Shown: piece by piece, positions 8,190 to 17,348 of the stretch | Numbering within the stretch: the stretch's first letter is position 1 | How the letters are laid out: each line of letters opens with the position of its first letter | NCBI RefSeq assembly: GCF_029369745.1 | Contig: NZ_CP120210.1 | Coordinates: 2,790,001 to 2,854,000 of the forward strand | DNA length: 64,000 bases | Origin: Amycolatopsis sp. QT-25 | GTDB lineage: Bacteria; Actinomycetota; Actinomycetes; Mycobacteriales; Pseudonocardiaceae | Direction of reading: 5' to 3' | Translations under genes and position numbers: made by a program | The notes under the pieces: generated by a model | Told to the model about the DNA's origin: nothing | Databases searched by the model: none | What the model saw: the letters and a program-made list of their open reading frames with translations, nothing else

Positions 8190-8600
8190 CCGGCGAGATT
8201 ACGTGACGGGTGCTCGGTCACCATGCGGGGACGGCTCGCGAGACGAAGGGGCTGCGTTCCGGCTTGGGCTGATCGCAGGCCTTCACGTACTTCGGGCAGG
8301 GTGAGGTCGGGTTTCGTCGGCTGTGCCGGTGCGCCTGGAGTACATGAAGGCCCCCTTCCTTGCGCTAGACGCAAGGAAGGGGGCCTTCATGTACTCCCGT
8401 GAGAGAACCACGGCGGCGGCTCTTCAGCGATTTCGCGCCTGCCTCCGACCTCGCGCGGAACCGTGCACGGCCATCAACCGGGCATTCGATCGGCAGCAAA
8501 TGTCCTTTGTGGACACTTATGAGCGCGACCGGCCTCGTCGGCTGTCCAGAAGCCGCGCCACCTATGGGGTGATGGCTCCTCTACTGTGTCGTGCGTGCGG
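8190..8600. other. Intergenic stretch with one long hairpin, otherwise no gene
   Basis: These 411 bp separate the PAP2 start from the DUF2252 stop. Apart from the palindrome at 8337-8397, no frame here has coding character or a ribosome site, and no RNA gene was recognised. Confidence 0.6.
8337..8397. repeat. Long perfect palindrome (28-bp arms, family copy A)
   Basis: Arms 8337-8364 and 8370-8397 are perfect inverted repeats around a 5-nt loop CTAGA. The arm core is TGAAGGCCCCCTTCCTTGCG. It lies about 200 bp downstream of the DUF2252 stop and could act as a transcription terminator, although no T-run follows. The same core recurs at 36302 and 57816 in this window. Confidence 0.85.
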
Positions 8601-9962
8601 TCAGAGAGCGGCGAAAGCGGCGAAGTCCGCTTCGGTCTGATCCGCGTAGCGCGCGGCGTAAGCCCCGATGGCCTCGTCGAGGGCTTCGTCGTCCTCGAAG
8701 TACCCCGCCAGCATCCGCGGATGCAGTGACCGTGCGTGTGCCCGCGCCAGCAACGCGCCCGCCAGGCGGCCGTAGTCGTCGAGGTGGTCCTTCTTCAGTT
8801 CCGCCGGATCGATGTCGCCCTTGAGGTTCCGGAACTGCCGCACGATGTACGGCATACCGTCGATGGTCGTCCAGCCGAGCAGGATGTCGGTCTCGGCCTG
8901 CACGAGCCGCGCGCCCTCGACGATCCGGCGGCCCTCGTGCTCCGGCGAAGCCAGCCCGAGATACGGCGCCAACGCCGACGGGTTGGCCTGCTTCACTTGC
9001 AGGACGAGGTCTTCGCCGGAGTTCCCGTGCAGCAGCGCGACGTAGCTGCGCAGGCCCACGCTGCCGGTGCCGACCACCCGGAAGGCCACGTCGGACACCC
9101 GGTACCGCGAGATCAGCGTCCGCCGCGACTCCCGCAGGGTGTCCACATAGGAAACCAAACCGGTGACGACCGCTTCCACCGTCACGTCGTCGACGTGGGT
9201 GAGCACCGGCGGGTCTTCGACGAACCGGTGCCGTTCGAGACCGGTCTCGTGGTCGTCGATCCGCCGGGTCCATTTCGCGGTGACCTTGGCGCTGGTGTTC
9301 TTCCGCGCCTTCTCGGCCGCTTCCTCGAAGTCGTCGATCAGGTCGTGCGCCTTGACCTCGCTCAGCACCGACGCGTCCGGCAGCGCGTTCCACGACCGCA
9401 GGAACGGCAGTTCCGCCAGGCCCCGGATCGTACGCCGGTACGACTTGGCCGCGTCCTCGGCGGCCTCACGGCAGCCCGACTCGCCGATGCCGCTTTCGCG
9501 TCCGGCCAGGACGAGGCTCGCGGCGAGCCGTTTGAGGTCCCACTCCCACGGGCCCGGCACGGATTCGTCGAAGTCGTTGATGTCCATGACGATCTGGCCC
9601 TCGGGCGTGCCGTACAGCCCGAAGTTCGCGGCATGCGCGTCCCCGCAGAGCTGCGCCGTCAGCCCGGACGACGGCGAACCCGCCAGATCCGCGGCCATCA
9701 GCCCGGCGGTGCCGCGGTAGAAGGTGAACGGCGACGCGAGCATGCGCTCGCGCCGCAGTTCCACCAGCTCCGGCAGACGGCCTTCGTTGCTTCGCGTGAA
9801 GAATTCCGCCACGCTCGGCCGGCCCTCGCCGGCCGCCGCGTGATCGTGCGCGGACGTCGGCGCCTCGGCTCGCAGCGCCTTGCCCCTGGCGGACCAGTCC
9901 TCCGGCGACACCGTCTCGGTGCCGACCAGTGGCCGCTCCACCCATTCCCGCTCGTCTCCCAT
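8601..9962 (-). CDS. DUF2252 domain-containing protein
   Basis: The 453-aa protein matches the DUF2252 family, which has a protein-kinase/aminoglycoside-phosphotransferase-like layout: AQLCGDAHAANFGLYGTPEG followed by VMDINDFDES resembles the catalytic and metal-binding loops of that fold. FYRGTAGLMAADL in the N-terminal part is another family hallmark. The length is typical. The substrate is unknown. It is a single-gene unit, flanked by a hairpin downstream and the convergently unrelated rocD upstream on the same strand 31 bp away. Confidence 0.85.
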   Translation of the reverse strand: MGDEREWVERPLVGTETVSPEDWSARGKALRAEAPTSAHDHAAAGEGRPSVAEFFTRSNEGRLPELVELRRERMLASPFTFYRGTAGLMAADLAGSPSSGLTAQLCGDAHAANFGLYGTPEGQIVMDINDFDESVPGPWEWDLKRLAASLVLAGRESGIGESGCREAAEDAAKSYRRTIRGLAELPFLRSWNALPDASVLSEVKAHDLIDDFEEAAEKARKNTSAKVTAKWTRRIDDHETGLERHRFVEDPPVLTHVDDVTVEAVVTGLVSYVDTLRESRRTLISRYRVSDVAFRVVGTGSVGLRSYVALLHGNSGEDLVLQVKQANPSALAPYLGLASPEHEGRRIVEGARLVQAETDILLGWTTIDGMPYIVRQFRNLKGDIDPAELKKDHLDDYGRLAGALLARAHARSLHPRMLAGYFEDDEALDEAIGAYAARYADQTEADFAAFAAL

Positions 9963-9993
9963 GGACAGGCAACGTACAGCCCGCCCGAAACGT

Positions 9994-11196
9994 TCACCGG
10001 GTCCTGACGACCTCCGTGATGACGTCGATACCGCGGTCGAGTTCTTCGCGCGTGATCACCAGCGGCGGCGCGATCCGCAGCGTGTGGTCGTGCGTCTCCT
10101 TGCACAGCACGCCGCGTTCGGCCAGCGCGGTGGACGCCTCCCGGCCGGTCGGCCCGCCGGGCGCGATGTCGATCCCCGCCCAGAGCCCGCGCCCGCGGAC
10201 CTCGGCGAGCCCGTTGCCGACCAGTTCGCCGAGCCGCGAGTGCAGATGGGCGCCCAGTTCCCGCGAGCGCTCCTGGAACTCGCCGGTCTTCAGCAGCCCG
10301 ACCACGGCCCGTCCGATCGCGCAGGCGACCGGGTTCCCGCCGAAGGTGGAGCCGTGCTCACCCGGGCGCAGCACGCCGAGCACGTCCTTGCCGCCGACCA
10401 CCGCCGACACCGGCATGATGCCGCCGCCGAGCGCCTTGCCCAGGGTGTAGACGTCGGCGCGGACGCCTTCGTGGTCGAGCGCGAGGACGGTGCCGGTGCG
10501 GGCGAGACCGGACTGGATCTCGTCGGCGATCAGCAGGACGCCGTGCTCGTCGCACAGCCGCCGCACCTCGGCGAAGTAGCCGGCAGGCGGCACGATCACG
10601 CCCGCCTCGCCCTGCACCGGCTCCAGCAGGATCGCGGCGGTGCGTTCGGTGACGGCGTCGCGCAGCGCTTCGGCGTCACCGTACTTGACCGTGACGAAGC
10701 CGGGGGTGAACGGGCCGAAGTCGGCGCGCGCGGTCTCGTCGGTGGAGAAGGACACGATGGTCGTCGTCCGGCCGTGGAAGTTCGAGCCGGCGACGATGAT
10801 CTCCGCGGACCCGTCGGGGACGCCCTTGACGCGATACGCCCACTTCCTGGCGATCTTCACCGCGGACTCGACGGCTTCCGCACCGGAGTTCATCGGCAGG
10901 GTCATCTCGGTGCCGGTCAGCTCGGCGAGCTCCCGGCAGAACAGCCCGAGCTGGTCGTGGTGGAAGGCGCGGGAGGTCAGCGTCACCCGGCCGAACTGTT
11001 CGACCGCGGCGGCGATGAGCCCGGGGTGGCGATGCCCGAAGTTCAGCGCCGAGTAGCCGGAGAGGAAGTCGAGGTAGGTCTTGCCTTCGACGTCGGTGAC
11101 CGAAGCGCCCTCGGCGGTGGCGATCACCACGGGCAGGGGGTGGTAGTTGTGGGTGCTCCACTGCTCGTCGAGCGCGATGAAGTCGGCGGTCGTCAT
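9994..11196 (-). CDS. rocD: Ornithine--oxo-acid transaminase
   Basis: The 400-aa protein is a class III PLP aminotransferase. The PLP-binding Lys254 sits in TLGKALGGGIMP. LNFGHRHPGLI and NSGAEAVESAVKIARKWAY are characteristic of ornithine aminotransferase, as is LLIADEIQSGLARTG. It converts ornithine and 2-oxoglutarate to glutamate semialdehyde and glutamate, linking arginine degradation to proline. No arginase or proline gene is adjacent, so the pathway is incomplete in this window. Confidence 0.92.
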   Translation of the reverse strand: MTTADFIALDEQWSTHNYHPLPVVIATAEGASVTDVEGKTYLDFLSGYSALNFGHRHPGLIAAAVEQFGRVTLTSRAFHHDQLGLFCRELAELTGTEMTLPMNSGAEAVESAVKIARKWAYRVKGVPDGSAEIIVAGSNFHGRTTTIVSFSTDETARADFGPFTPGFVTVKYGDAEALRDAVTERTAAILLEPVQGEAGVIVPPAGYFAEVRRLCDEHGVLLIADEIQSGLARTGTVLALDHEGVRADVYTLGKALGGGIMPVSAVVGGKDVLGVLRPGEHGSTFGGNPVACAIGRAVVGLLKTGEFQERSRELGAHLHSRLGELVGNGLAEVRGRGLWAGIDIAPGGPTGREASTALAERGVLCKETHDHTLRIAPPLVITREELDRGIDVITEVVRTR

Positions 11197-11352
11197 GCGT
11201 TCAGGTTAGATCCCCTTCCGTCTGCTTTCATCCGGGAAACGTTGCTTTGACCCGTCGTTCGTTGCGCATCGACGCCTTCGGGTGGCGAAATCATGCATCA
11301 CGGTCTTCGCGCATCGCAGGCGCGAGATCCGGACCGCGGTTATCGTCGCCGG

Positions 11353-12207
11353 ATGGCGAAAAAGGACACCGTCTCCGTCCGGGACACGTTGCGGATCGGC
11401 AAGGGGACCGAGCGGCACGATCCGGGCTCGTTCCCGGTCGGGCCGCATAAGAAGCTCAAGGGGCTCGAAGATCTCGCCGCCGCCGGAGGCAGGCTCGCCG
11501 CACTGCAGGAGGCCCTCTACGCGGAGGGTGTCGGCGGTGGAAACCGCAGCGTCCTGCTGGTCCTGCAGGGGATGGACACCTCCGGCAAGGGCGGCACGGT
11601 GGGTCACGTCCTCGGCCTGGTCAACCCGATGGGCGTACGGTACGCGGGGTTCAAGAAGCCCACCGCGGCCGAGCGGCGTCACCACTATCTGTGGCGGATC
11701 CGCAAACAGCTCCCCGCGCCGGGGCAGATCGGCGTCTTCGACCGTTCCCAGTACGAGGACATCCTGGTGCCGCGTGTGCAGAAGCTGGTGCCCGCCGAGG
11801 AATGGCGCAAGCGCTACGCCGAGATCAACGCGTTCGAGCAGGAGCTGACCGAGGCCGGGACGACGATGGTGAAGGTCTTCCTCGACATCTCGCCGGAGGA
11901 GCAGCTGAAGCGCCTCAAGGCGAGGCTGGAGAATCCGGCGAAGTGGTGGAAGTACGACCCCGCCGACCTCGACGCGCGTGCCCGGTGGAACGACTACCAG
12001 AAGGCCTACGCCGACATCTTCGCCAAGACCTCCACGGCGGCCGCGCCCTGGTACGCCGTCCCGGCCGACCGCAAGTGGTACCGCAACTGGCTGATCGCCC
12101 GGCTGCTGATCGAGACGATCGAGGAGATGGACCCGAAGTTCCCGCCTGCCGGCTTCGATCCCAAGACGGAGCTCGAGAAGCTGGAAGGCATTGGCGTCTC
12201 CGGTTGA
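11353..12207 (+). CDS. Polyphosphate kinase 2 family phosphotransferase
   Basis: Start chosen at the ATG at 11353 (MAKKDTVSVRD), giving 284 aa; the frame is open further upstream without a ribosome site. Walker A GMDTSGKGG and the Walker B/lid segment GVFDRSQYED identify the PPK2 family, which moves phosphate between polyphosphate and nucleoside mono- or diphosphates. The segment GVRYAGFKKPTAAERRHHYLW is the usual substrate region. Subclass (NDP or NMP preference) cannot be set from sequence reading alone. TATCGT lies close upstream, consistent with a short or absent leader. Confidence 0.88.
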   Translation: MAKKDTVSVRDTLRIGKGTERHDPGSFPVGPHKKLKGLEDLAAAGGRLAALQEALYAEGVGGGNRSVLLVLQGMDTSGKGGTVGHVLGLVNPMGVRYAGFKKPTAAERRHHYLWRIRKQLPAPGQIGVFDRSQYEDILVPRVQKLVPAEEWRKRYAEINAFEQELTEAGTTMVKVFLDISPEEQLKRLKARLENPAKWWKYDPADLDARARWNDYQKAYADIFAKTSTAAAPWYAVPADRKWYRNWLIARLLIETIEEMDPKFPPAGFDPKTELEKLEGIGVSG

Positions 12208-12227
12208 TCGTCTGAGAGAGTGCGGAC

Positions 12228-14351
12228 GTGACCGACACCAGCCTCGAAGATCTCCCGTTCCTCCGCCGCCAGGCCCGTACCCAGCGCTTCACCCTCGGCG
12301 CGCCGAAAGAGTTCAAGGTCGCCCCGGACGGTTCCCGCATCCTGTTCCTGCGGTCCGAGTCCGGCACCGATCCCCGGCACAGCCTGTGGTCGTTCGACGT
12401 CGCGTCGGGCGAGGAAACGAAGCTGGTCGACGCGGCCGAACTGCTGGCCGGTGAAGAGGACCTGCCGCCCGAGGAGCGTGCCCGCCGCGAGCGCAGCCGG
12501 GAAACCGGTGGTGGTGTGGTCGGCTACGCGGTCGATGACGCCTTCACCGTCGCCGCGTTCTCGCTGTCGGGCAAGCTCCACACCCTCGACCTGGCCACCG
12601 GCGCGGTGTCGGTGCTGGTCGACGGGTCGGTCGTCGACCCGCGGCCCAGTCCGGACGGCACCCGGGTCGCCTACGTCCGGGACAGGCGGCTGCGGGTGAT
12701 CGACCGCGCCACCGGTGAGGACCGCGTGCTCGTCGGTGAAGACAGCGAGGACGGCGAGGACATCGCGTGGGGGCTCGCGGAGTTCATCGCGGCGGAGGAG
12801 ATGGGCCGCACGCGGGGCTACTGGTGGGCTCCGGACGGGAAGAGCCTGCTGGTCGAACGCTCCGATCGCGCGAACGTGCCGCGCTGGACGATCGCCGATC
12901 CGGCCAACCCGCAGTCGGCGGCCAACGTCGTCGCCTACCCGGCGGCGGGGACCACGAACGCGGACGTCACGCTGGCGATCCTCGGGCTCGACGGCTCGCG
13001 CGTCGACGTCACGAAGACGGACTGGGAGTACCTCGCCGCGGTGCACTGGTCGGCGGCCGGCAAGCCGCTGCTGTCCGTGCAGTCGCGTGACCAGCGGAAC
13101 CTCGAGATCCAGGCGGTCGACCCGGCGGACGGTTCGGTCGAGGTCCTGCACACCGAGACCGACGAGCACTGGGTCGAGCTCGCGGCCGGTGTCCCGGCGT
13201 GGACCGCCGACGGCCGCCTGGTCCGGGAGAGCGCCGCCGACGGCGACCACCGGCTGGTCGTCGACGGGGTCGCCGTCACCCCGCACGGGCTCCAGGTGCG
13301 CTCGGTTCTGCACGTCGGCGACGAAGTGCTGTTCAGCGCGTCGGAAGCCGATCCGACGCAGATCCACGTCTTCCGCACCGAGGGCGGCGAGCTGCGCCGT
13401 CTGTCCACTGAGGATGGTGTGCACGTCGGCTCCGGGAACGCTTCGCTGGCCGTGCTCTCGTCGTGGAGCCTGGAGCGCAGCGGCCCGGTGGTGACCGTCG
13501 TCTCCGGAGAGAAGACGGTGGCGCGTATCGGTTCCCACACCGTCGACCCGGACGTCGTGCCGAACCTGACCTGGCTGACGCTGGGGGAGCGGGGCCTGCG
13601 CGCCGCGCTGGTGCTGCCGACCGGATACGAAGAGAGCGAAGGCAAGCTCCCGGTGCTGCTCGATCCGTACGGCGGCCCGCACGCCCAGCGTGTCCTGCAG
13701 ACCCGCAACGCCTTCCTGACCCCGCAATGGCTCGCGGACCAGGGCTTCGCGGTGCTGGTCGCCGACGGGCGCGGGACGCCCGGCCGGGGTTCCGCGTGGG
13801 AAAAGGAGATCGCGGGCGACCTCGCCGACGTCACCCTCGCCGACCAGGTCGACGCCCTGCACGCGGCGGCGGCACTGCATCCGGAACTGGATCTGGACCG
13901 GGTCGCGATCCGCGGCTGGTCCTACGGCGGCTATCTGTCCGCGCTGGCCGTACTGCGCCGCCCCGACGTCTTCCACGCCGGTGTCGCGGGCGCGCCGGTG
14001 ACCGACTGGTCGTTGTACGACACGCATTACACCGAGCGTTACCTCGGGCTTCCGCAGAAGGAAACGGCCGCGTACGAACACAACTCGCTGATCGCCGGGG
14101 CCGGCGACCTTTCGCGGGCGCTGCTGATCGTGCACGGGCTGGCCGACGACAACGTCTTCGTCGCCCACTCGTTGCGCTTGTCGTCGGCCTTGCTGGCCAA
14201 GGGACGCGCGCACGTGTTCCTGCCGCTGGCCGGCGCGACGCATATGACGCCGCAAGCCGAAGAGGTCGCGGAGAACCTGATGCGCACGCAGGTGGACTGG
14301 ATCGTGCGTGAGCTGTCCGGCGCCGTGGTCAAGAGCGAGGAGAACGCATGA
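12228..14351 (+). CDS. S9 family prolyl oligopeptidase / dipeptidyl-peptidase IV-like
   Basis: A GTG start at 12228 gives 707 aa without a signal peptide, so it is probably cytoplasmic. The N-terminal half is a DPP-IV-type beta-propeller (repeated PDGxRxxYVR blades). The C-terminal catalytic domain shows the triad: Ser565 in GWSYGGY, Asp640/641 in LADDNVF and His672 in GATHMTP. The propeller Glu motif for N-terminal recognition may be the EFIAAEEMGR segment (about residue 185), as in DPP-IV double-Glu motifs, which would fit release of N-terminal dipeptides. It overlaps the next gene by 4 bp. Confidence 0.9.
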   Translation: MTDTSLEDLPFLRRQARTQRFTLGAPKEFKVAPDGSRILFLRSESGTDPRHSLWSFDVASGEETKLVDAAELLAGEEDLPPEERARRERSRETGGGVVGYAVDDAFTVAAFSLSGKLHTLDLATGAVSVLVDGSVVDPRPSPDGTRVAYVRDRRLRVIDRATGEDRVLVGEDSEDGEDIAWGLAEFIAAEEMGRTRGYWWAPDGKSLLVERSDRANVPRWTIADPANPQSAANVVAYPAAGTTNADVTLAILGLDGSRVDVTKTDWEYLAAVHWSAAGKPLLSVQSRDQRNLEIQAVDPADGSVEVLHTETDEHWVELAAGVPAWTADGRLVRESAADGDHRLVVDGVAVTPHGLQVRSVLHVGDEVLFSASEADPTQIHVFRTEGGELRRLSTEDGVHVGSGNASLAVLSSWSLERSGPVVTVVSGEKTVARIGSHTVDPDVVPNLTWLTLGERGLRAALVLPTGYEESEGKLPVLLDPYGGPHAQRVLQTRNAFLTPQWLADQGFAVLVADGRGTPGRGSAWEKEIAGDLADVTLADQVDALHAAAALHPELDLDRVAIRGWSYGGYLSALAVLRRPDVFHAGVAGAPVTDWSLYDTHYTERYLGLPQKETAAYEHNSLIAGAGDLSRALLIVHGLADDNVFVAHSLRLSSALLAKGRAHVFLPLAGATHMTPQAEEVAENLMRTQVDWIVRELSGAVVKSEENA

Positions 14352-15301
14352 AACGGTGGGGCATCACCATTCCGCTGACCGGGGTGCCGCTCGCGGCCCA
14401 CGAGGAGCTGGTGCGCGAGTTGCCGGATCTCGGCTACACCGACGCGTGGTCGGCCGAGACGGCGGGCAACGACGCCTTCACCCCGTTGGTACTGGCCTCG
14501 CAGTGGGCACCGCGGCTGCGGCTGGGCACCGCGATCGTGCCGGTGTACACGCGCGGGCCCGGTCTGCTGGCGATGAGCGCGGCGACCGTCGCGGAACTGG
14601 CGCCCGGCCGGTTCGTGCTCGGCATCGGCGCGTCGTCGCCGGTGATCGTGAAGAACTGGAACGCCGCCGAGTTCGAAGCCCCGTTCGCCCGCTCCCGGGA
14701 CACCCTGCGGTTCCTGCGGTCGGCGCTGGCGGGGGAGAAGGTCACCGAGGAGTACGAGACCTTCTCCGTCGGCAAGTTCCGGCTGGAGCGGCCCGCCGAC
14801 CCGCCGCCGTCGATCATGCTCGCCGCGCTGCGGCCGGGCATGCTGCGGCTGGCCGCGAAGGAGGCCGACGGTGCCATCACCAACTGGCTCGCCGCCTCCG
14901 ACGTGCCGAAGGTGCGTGCCGAGCTCGGCCCGGACACGGAACTCGCCGCTCGGATCTTCGTGTGCCCCACCGAGGACGAGGCCGCGGCGCGCGGCCTCGG
15001 CCGGATGCTCATCTCGAGTTACCTGACCGTGCCGGTGTACGCGGCGTTCCACGACTGGCTCGGCCGCGGCGACGCCCTCGCGCCGATGCACGAGGCGTGG
15101 GCCGCGGGCGACCGGCAGAAGGCGAACCAGGTCATCCCGGACGAGGTCGTCGACGACCTGATCGTCCACGGCAGCCTCGACTCCTGTCGCGAGCAGGTGC
15201 AGTCCTACGTGGACAACGGGCTGACGACGCCGATCATCGCGCTGCTGCCGACGGGTGAGGATCCGTTCGCTCAGGTGCGAGGGCTGGCTCCGCGGTCCTG
15301 A
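14348..15301 (+). CDS. LLM class F420-dependent oxidoreductase
   Basis: The 317-aa protein has the luciferase-like TIM-barrel pattern: GITIPLTG at the N-terminus, GYTDAWSAETAG, RLGTAIVPVYTRGP and PGRFVLGIGASSP. In actinobacteria these features usually indicate coenzyme F420 use rather than FMN. It begins with ATG overlapping the peptidase stop (ATGA), so it is co-translated with the S9 peptidase. The substrate is unknown. Confidence 0.88.
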   Translation: MKRWGITIPLTGVPLAAHEELVRELPDLGYTDAWSAETAGNDAFTPLVLASQWAPRLRLGTAIVPVYTRGPGLLAMSAATVAELAPGRFVLGIGASSPVIVKNWNAAEFEAPFARSRDTLRFLRSALAGEKVTEEYETFSVGKFRLERPADPPPSIMLAALRPGMLRLAAKEADGAITNWLAASDVPKVRAELGPDTELAARIFVCPTEDEAAARGLGRMLISSYLTVPVYAAFHDWLGRGDALAPMHEAWAAGDRQKANQVIPDEVVDDLIVHGSLDSCREQVQSYVDNGLTTPIIALLPTGEDPFAQVRGLAPRS

Positions 15302-15313
15302 CCGGTCCCTCGA

Positions 15314-15370
15314 GTGCTATGAAAGGTCCTTTCCTTGCAAAATTTGCAAGGAAAGGACCTTTCATAGCAC
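15314..15370. terminator. Bidirectional hairpin between convergent genes (family copy B)
   Basis: Arms 15314-15340 and 15344-15370 are perfectly complementary over 27 bp, loop AAT; the core is GAAAGGTCCTTTCCTTGCAA. It lies exactly between the stops of the LLM oxidoreductase and the FAD oxidoreductase, the expected place for a shared terminator. Confidence 0.8.
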
Positions 15371-15383
15371 GCACACGGGGAAG

Positions 15384-16460
15384 TCAGGCGACGTCGAAGA
15401 GTTCCTCGTACCGCGAAACCATCATGTGCGACCCCTTGATCTCCGAGGTCGTCGCCGCGTCCAGGACGCCGACCTCCTCGGCGTAGGTCGCGCCTCCGGA
15501 AGGCCCGAGCGGCAGCGAGATCATCGGCCCGCCCGGCGTATGCGCGCGCAGCTCGCCGCCTTCGATCAGCGCCCGGATGTTGGCCACGACGACCTCCGCG
15601 TGGTCGCCGGCCACCTTCGCCAGCTTTCCTTCCGGCAGCGCGGTGATGTCGCCGAGCGCGAACACCCGCGGCTGTCCCGGCAGCCGCAGGTCGGACGTCA
15701 CTTCCACCTGCCCGTTCCGCTGCCGCGCGGCCACCAGCTCGCCGGAGAGGTATCCGGTGTGCGGCGCGCCGCCGTAGCACTGGAACCACAGATCGGCGGT
15801 CACCTCGCCGCCGCCGGTGAGTCCCGAGGTGAACGTCTTGGCCTGTCCCGGTTCCGAGACCGGGGGCTCGGCCGGCGAGGTGCCGAGCAGGAGCTCGACA
15901 CCCAGTCCGTCGAGCTGACGGTGGATCTCCGCGCGGAACTCCTCCGGGAAGCCGGGCAGAAGCTCCTTCACCGGGTCGACGATCGTCACGGCCTTCTCCG
16001 GCCACACCGCCTTGATCTCACCCGCCAGTTCCAGGCCCACCGGGCCCGCGCCGAGCAGCAGTACCTTGCCCGCGCCCGCGAGTTCCTCCCGGGTCGCGCG
16101 GATCTTCGCCTTCGCCGACGCGCTGTCGTGGAAATCGATCTTCGCCGGGAACGGGTACGCAGAACCGGTCGCCAGCACGACGTAGTCCGGGGTGAGCCGC
16201 TCGCCCGAAGCGAGTGTGACGCCGTCCTGGTCGACGCTCACCGCGCGGTCGCGAAGTACTCGTCCTCGTTCGAGAAGCCGGCTGTACGGGTAGAAGAGCC
16301 GATCCGTCCACTCGGGATCGACGAGCCCGCGCAAGGCGGCGACGTGGTGGACGAAATCCTCGCGCGGCTCGACGAGCACGACGTCGGTGAACGAGTCCAG
16401 TTCCTTGGCGACGGTCGTGCCGCCGTATCCCCCGCCGATGACGGCCACGGTCGTGGTCAT
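15384..16460 (-). CDS. FAD-dependent pyridine nucleotide-disulphide-type oxidoreductase (NDH-2/AIF-like)
   Basis: The 358-aa protein opens with the FAD dinucleotide motif VIGGGYGG. A second Rossmann motif, LLLGAGPVGLELAGE, is for NAD(P)H, and RVFALGDITA is the C-terminal FAD contact. No redox-active CxxC is visible. It resembles AIF/NDH-2-like proteins such as those paired with MarR regulators. It is divergent from the marR gene across an 86-bp region holding palindromes, so it is probably the regulator's main target. The electron acceptor may be a quinone or quinone-like compound (inference). Confidence 0.82.
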   Translation of the reverse strand: MTTTVAVIGGGYGGTTVAKELDSFTDVVLVEPREDFVHHVAALRGLVDPEWTDRLFYPYSRLLERGRVLRDRAVSVDQDGVTLASGERLTPDYVVLATGSAYPFPAKIDFHDSASAKAKIRATREELAGAGKVLLLGAGPVGLELAGEIKAVWPEKAVTIVDPVKELLPGFPEEFRAEIHRQLDGLGVELLLGTSPAEPPVSEPGQAKTFTSGLTGGGEVTADLWFQCYGGAPHTGYLSGELVAARQRNGQVEVTSDLRLPGQPRVFALGDITALPEGKLAKVAGDHAEVVVANIRALIEGGELRAHTPGGPMISLPLGPSGGATYAEEVGVLDAATTSEIKGSHMMVSRYEELFDVA

Positions 16461-16470
16461 GAGACCCCCT

Positions 16471-16511
16471 AGTTCGTAATGCGTAATGTTCGTATTACAA
16501 ACTACAGTAGT
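16471..16511. promoter_or_regulatory. Probable MarR operator with overlapping promoters
   Basis: AGTTCGTAAT (16471-16480) and ATTACAAACT (16494-16503) form an imperfect inverted repeat (9 of 10), with an inner GTAAT/ATTAC pair. ACTACAGTAGT (16501-16511) is a second near-palindrome. The AT-rich block lies between the divergent oxidoreductase and marR starts, the usual site of MarR autoregulation. Confidence 0.6.
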
Positions 16512-16546
16512 TCGTACCCCGAACGGTCGTCAAGTAGACTGCGCTC

Positions 16547-16972
16547 ATGACCACGGCCGAAGACCTCGGGTTCGCGACGGCGCTGGTGCGGCTTTCGCAT
16601 CTGGTGCAGCGGGCTTTCATCGACGTCGGCAGGTCGCACGACCTCACGCCGCAGCAGGCGCAGCTGCTCTGCGTACTGGCGCAGGGGGAGTCGGGCGTCG
16701 GGATGACCGACCTCGGCAAGATGCTGAACCTGGAGAAGTCCAGCGTCACCGGCCTGGTGGACCGGGCGCAGCGGCGCTCGCTCGTCGAGCGGGTCGCGGA
16801 CGCCGATGATCGCCGCGCGCTGAAGATCACGCTGACGGAAGAGGGTCTCCGGCTCGCGAACGCCGCGCACGAGGGTGTCGTCGAAAAGCTGGAGGAGATG
16901 GCGGCCGATCTCCCGGCCGACCAGCGTGCGGCGGTCGCCGCGGCCGCGTGGCGGATGGCGGCCGAAGGCTGA
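16547..16972 (+). CDS. MarR family transcriptional regulator
   Basis: The 141-aa protein has the winged helix-turn-helix of MarR: LTPQQAQLLCVLAQ, then MTDLGKMLNLEKSSVTGLVDRAQRRSLV in two pieces (recognition helix) and the wing VERVADADDRRALKITLTEEG. N- and C-terminal helices fit the dimer interface. TAGACT at 16535-16540 lies 6 nt before the ATG, so the message may be leaderless. It probably represses itself and the divergent FAD oxidoreductase, with a phenolic or oxidising ligand as inducer (inference). Confidence 0.88.
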   Translation: MTTAEDLGFATALVRLSHLVQRAFIDVGRSHDLTPQQAQLLCVLAQGESGVGMTDLGKMLNLEKSSVTGLVDRAQRRSLVERVADADDRRALKITLTEEGLRLANAAHEGVVEKLEEMAADLPADQRAAVAAAAWRMAAEG

Positions 16973-16973
16973 T

Positions 16974-17348
16974 TCAGGACCAGATCGCGCCGGCGAGCAG
17001 AAGTCCCGCCGCCGCGGCGCCGATCCCGGCGACCATCGTGACGCCCACGTTCAGCGCGGCCCGCGGGCGCGTCTCCTCGGTGAAGAGACGCAGCGTTTCG
17101 TAGCCGAAGGTCGAAAAAGTGGTGAGTCCGCCGCAGAAGCCGACGGCCGCCAGCGAGCGGATCCCGTCCGGCTGCCCGCCGTGCAGTGCCCAGCCGGTGA
17201 GGACGCCCAGGATCGACGAGCCCGCGATGTTCACCGCCAGCGTGCCCCACGGGAAGGCGGTCCCTCGCCACGCCCGCAGCCGAAGATCGGTCAGGAAACG
17301 GATGATCGCACCGAAACCGCCGCCGAGCGCGACGAAGAGGAGGGTCAT
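16974..17348 (-). CDS. crcB: Fluoride channel FluC/CrcB, second copy
   Basis: Start chosen at the ATG at 17348, overlapping the preceding crcB stop by 4 bp; 124 aa. Four hydrophobic helices carry the family motifs GGGFGAIIRF, GTLAVNIAGS and GFCGGLTTFSTF, the last holding the Phe-box residues of the fluoride pathway. FluC proteins export fluoride as dual-topology dimers; paired genes usually give two subunits of fixed opposite orientation. The gene ends two bases from the marR stop on the other strand. Confidence 0.9.
   Translation of the reverse strand: MTLLFVALGGGFGAIIRFLTDLRLRAWRGTAFPWGTLAVNIAGSSILGVLTGWALHGGQPDGIRSLAAVGFCGGLTTFSTFGYETLRLFTEETRPRAALNVGVTMVAGIGAAAAGLLLAGAIWS

Noticed and set aside
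8190..8600. tRNA or small RNA gene in the 411-bp gap
   Set aside because: No cloverleaf or CCA-type acceptor pattern; the single palindrome is a perfect long hairpin with a 5-nt loop of the dispersed family.
12006..14255. 749-codon minus-strand frame opposite the S9 peptidase
   Set aside because: The plus-strand peptidase has a full Ser-Asp-His triad; the antisense frame is compositionally biased and motif-free.
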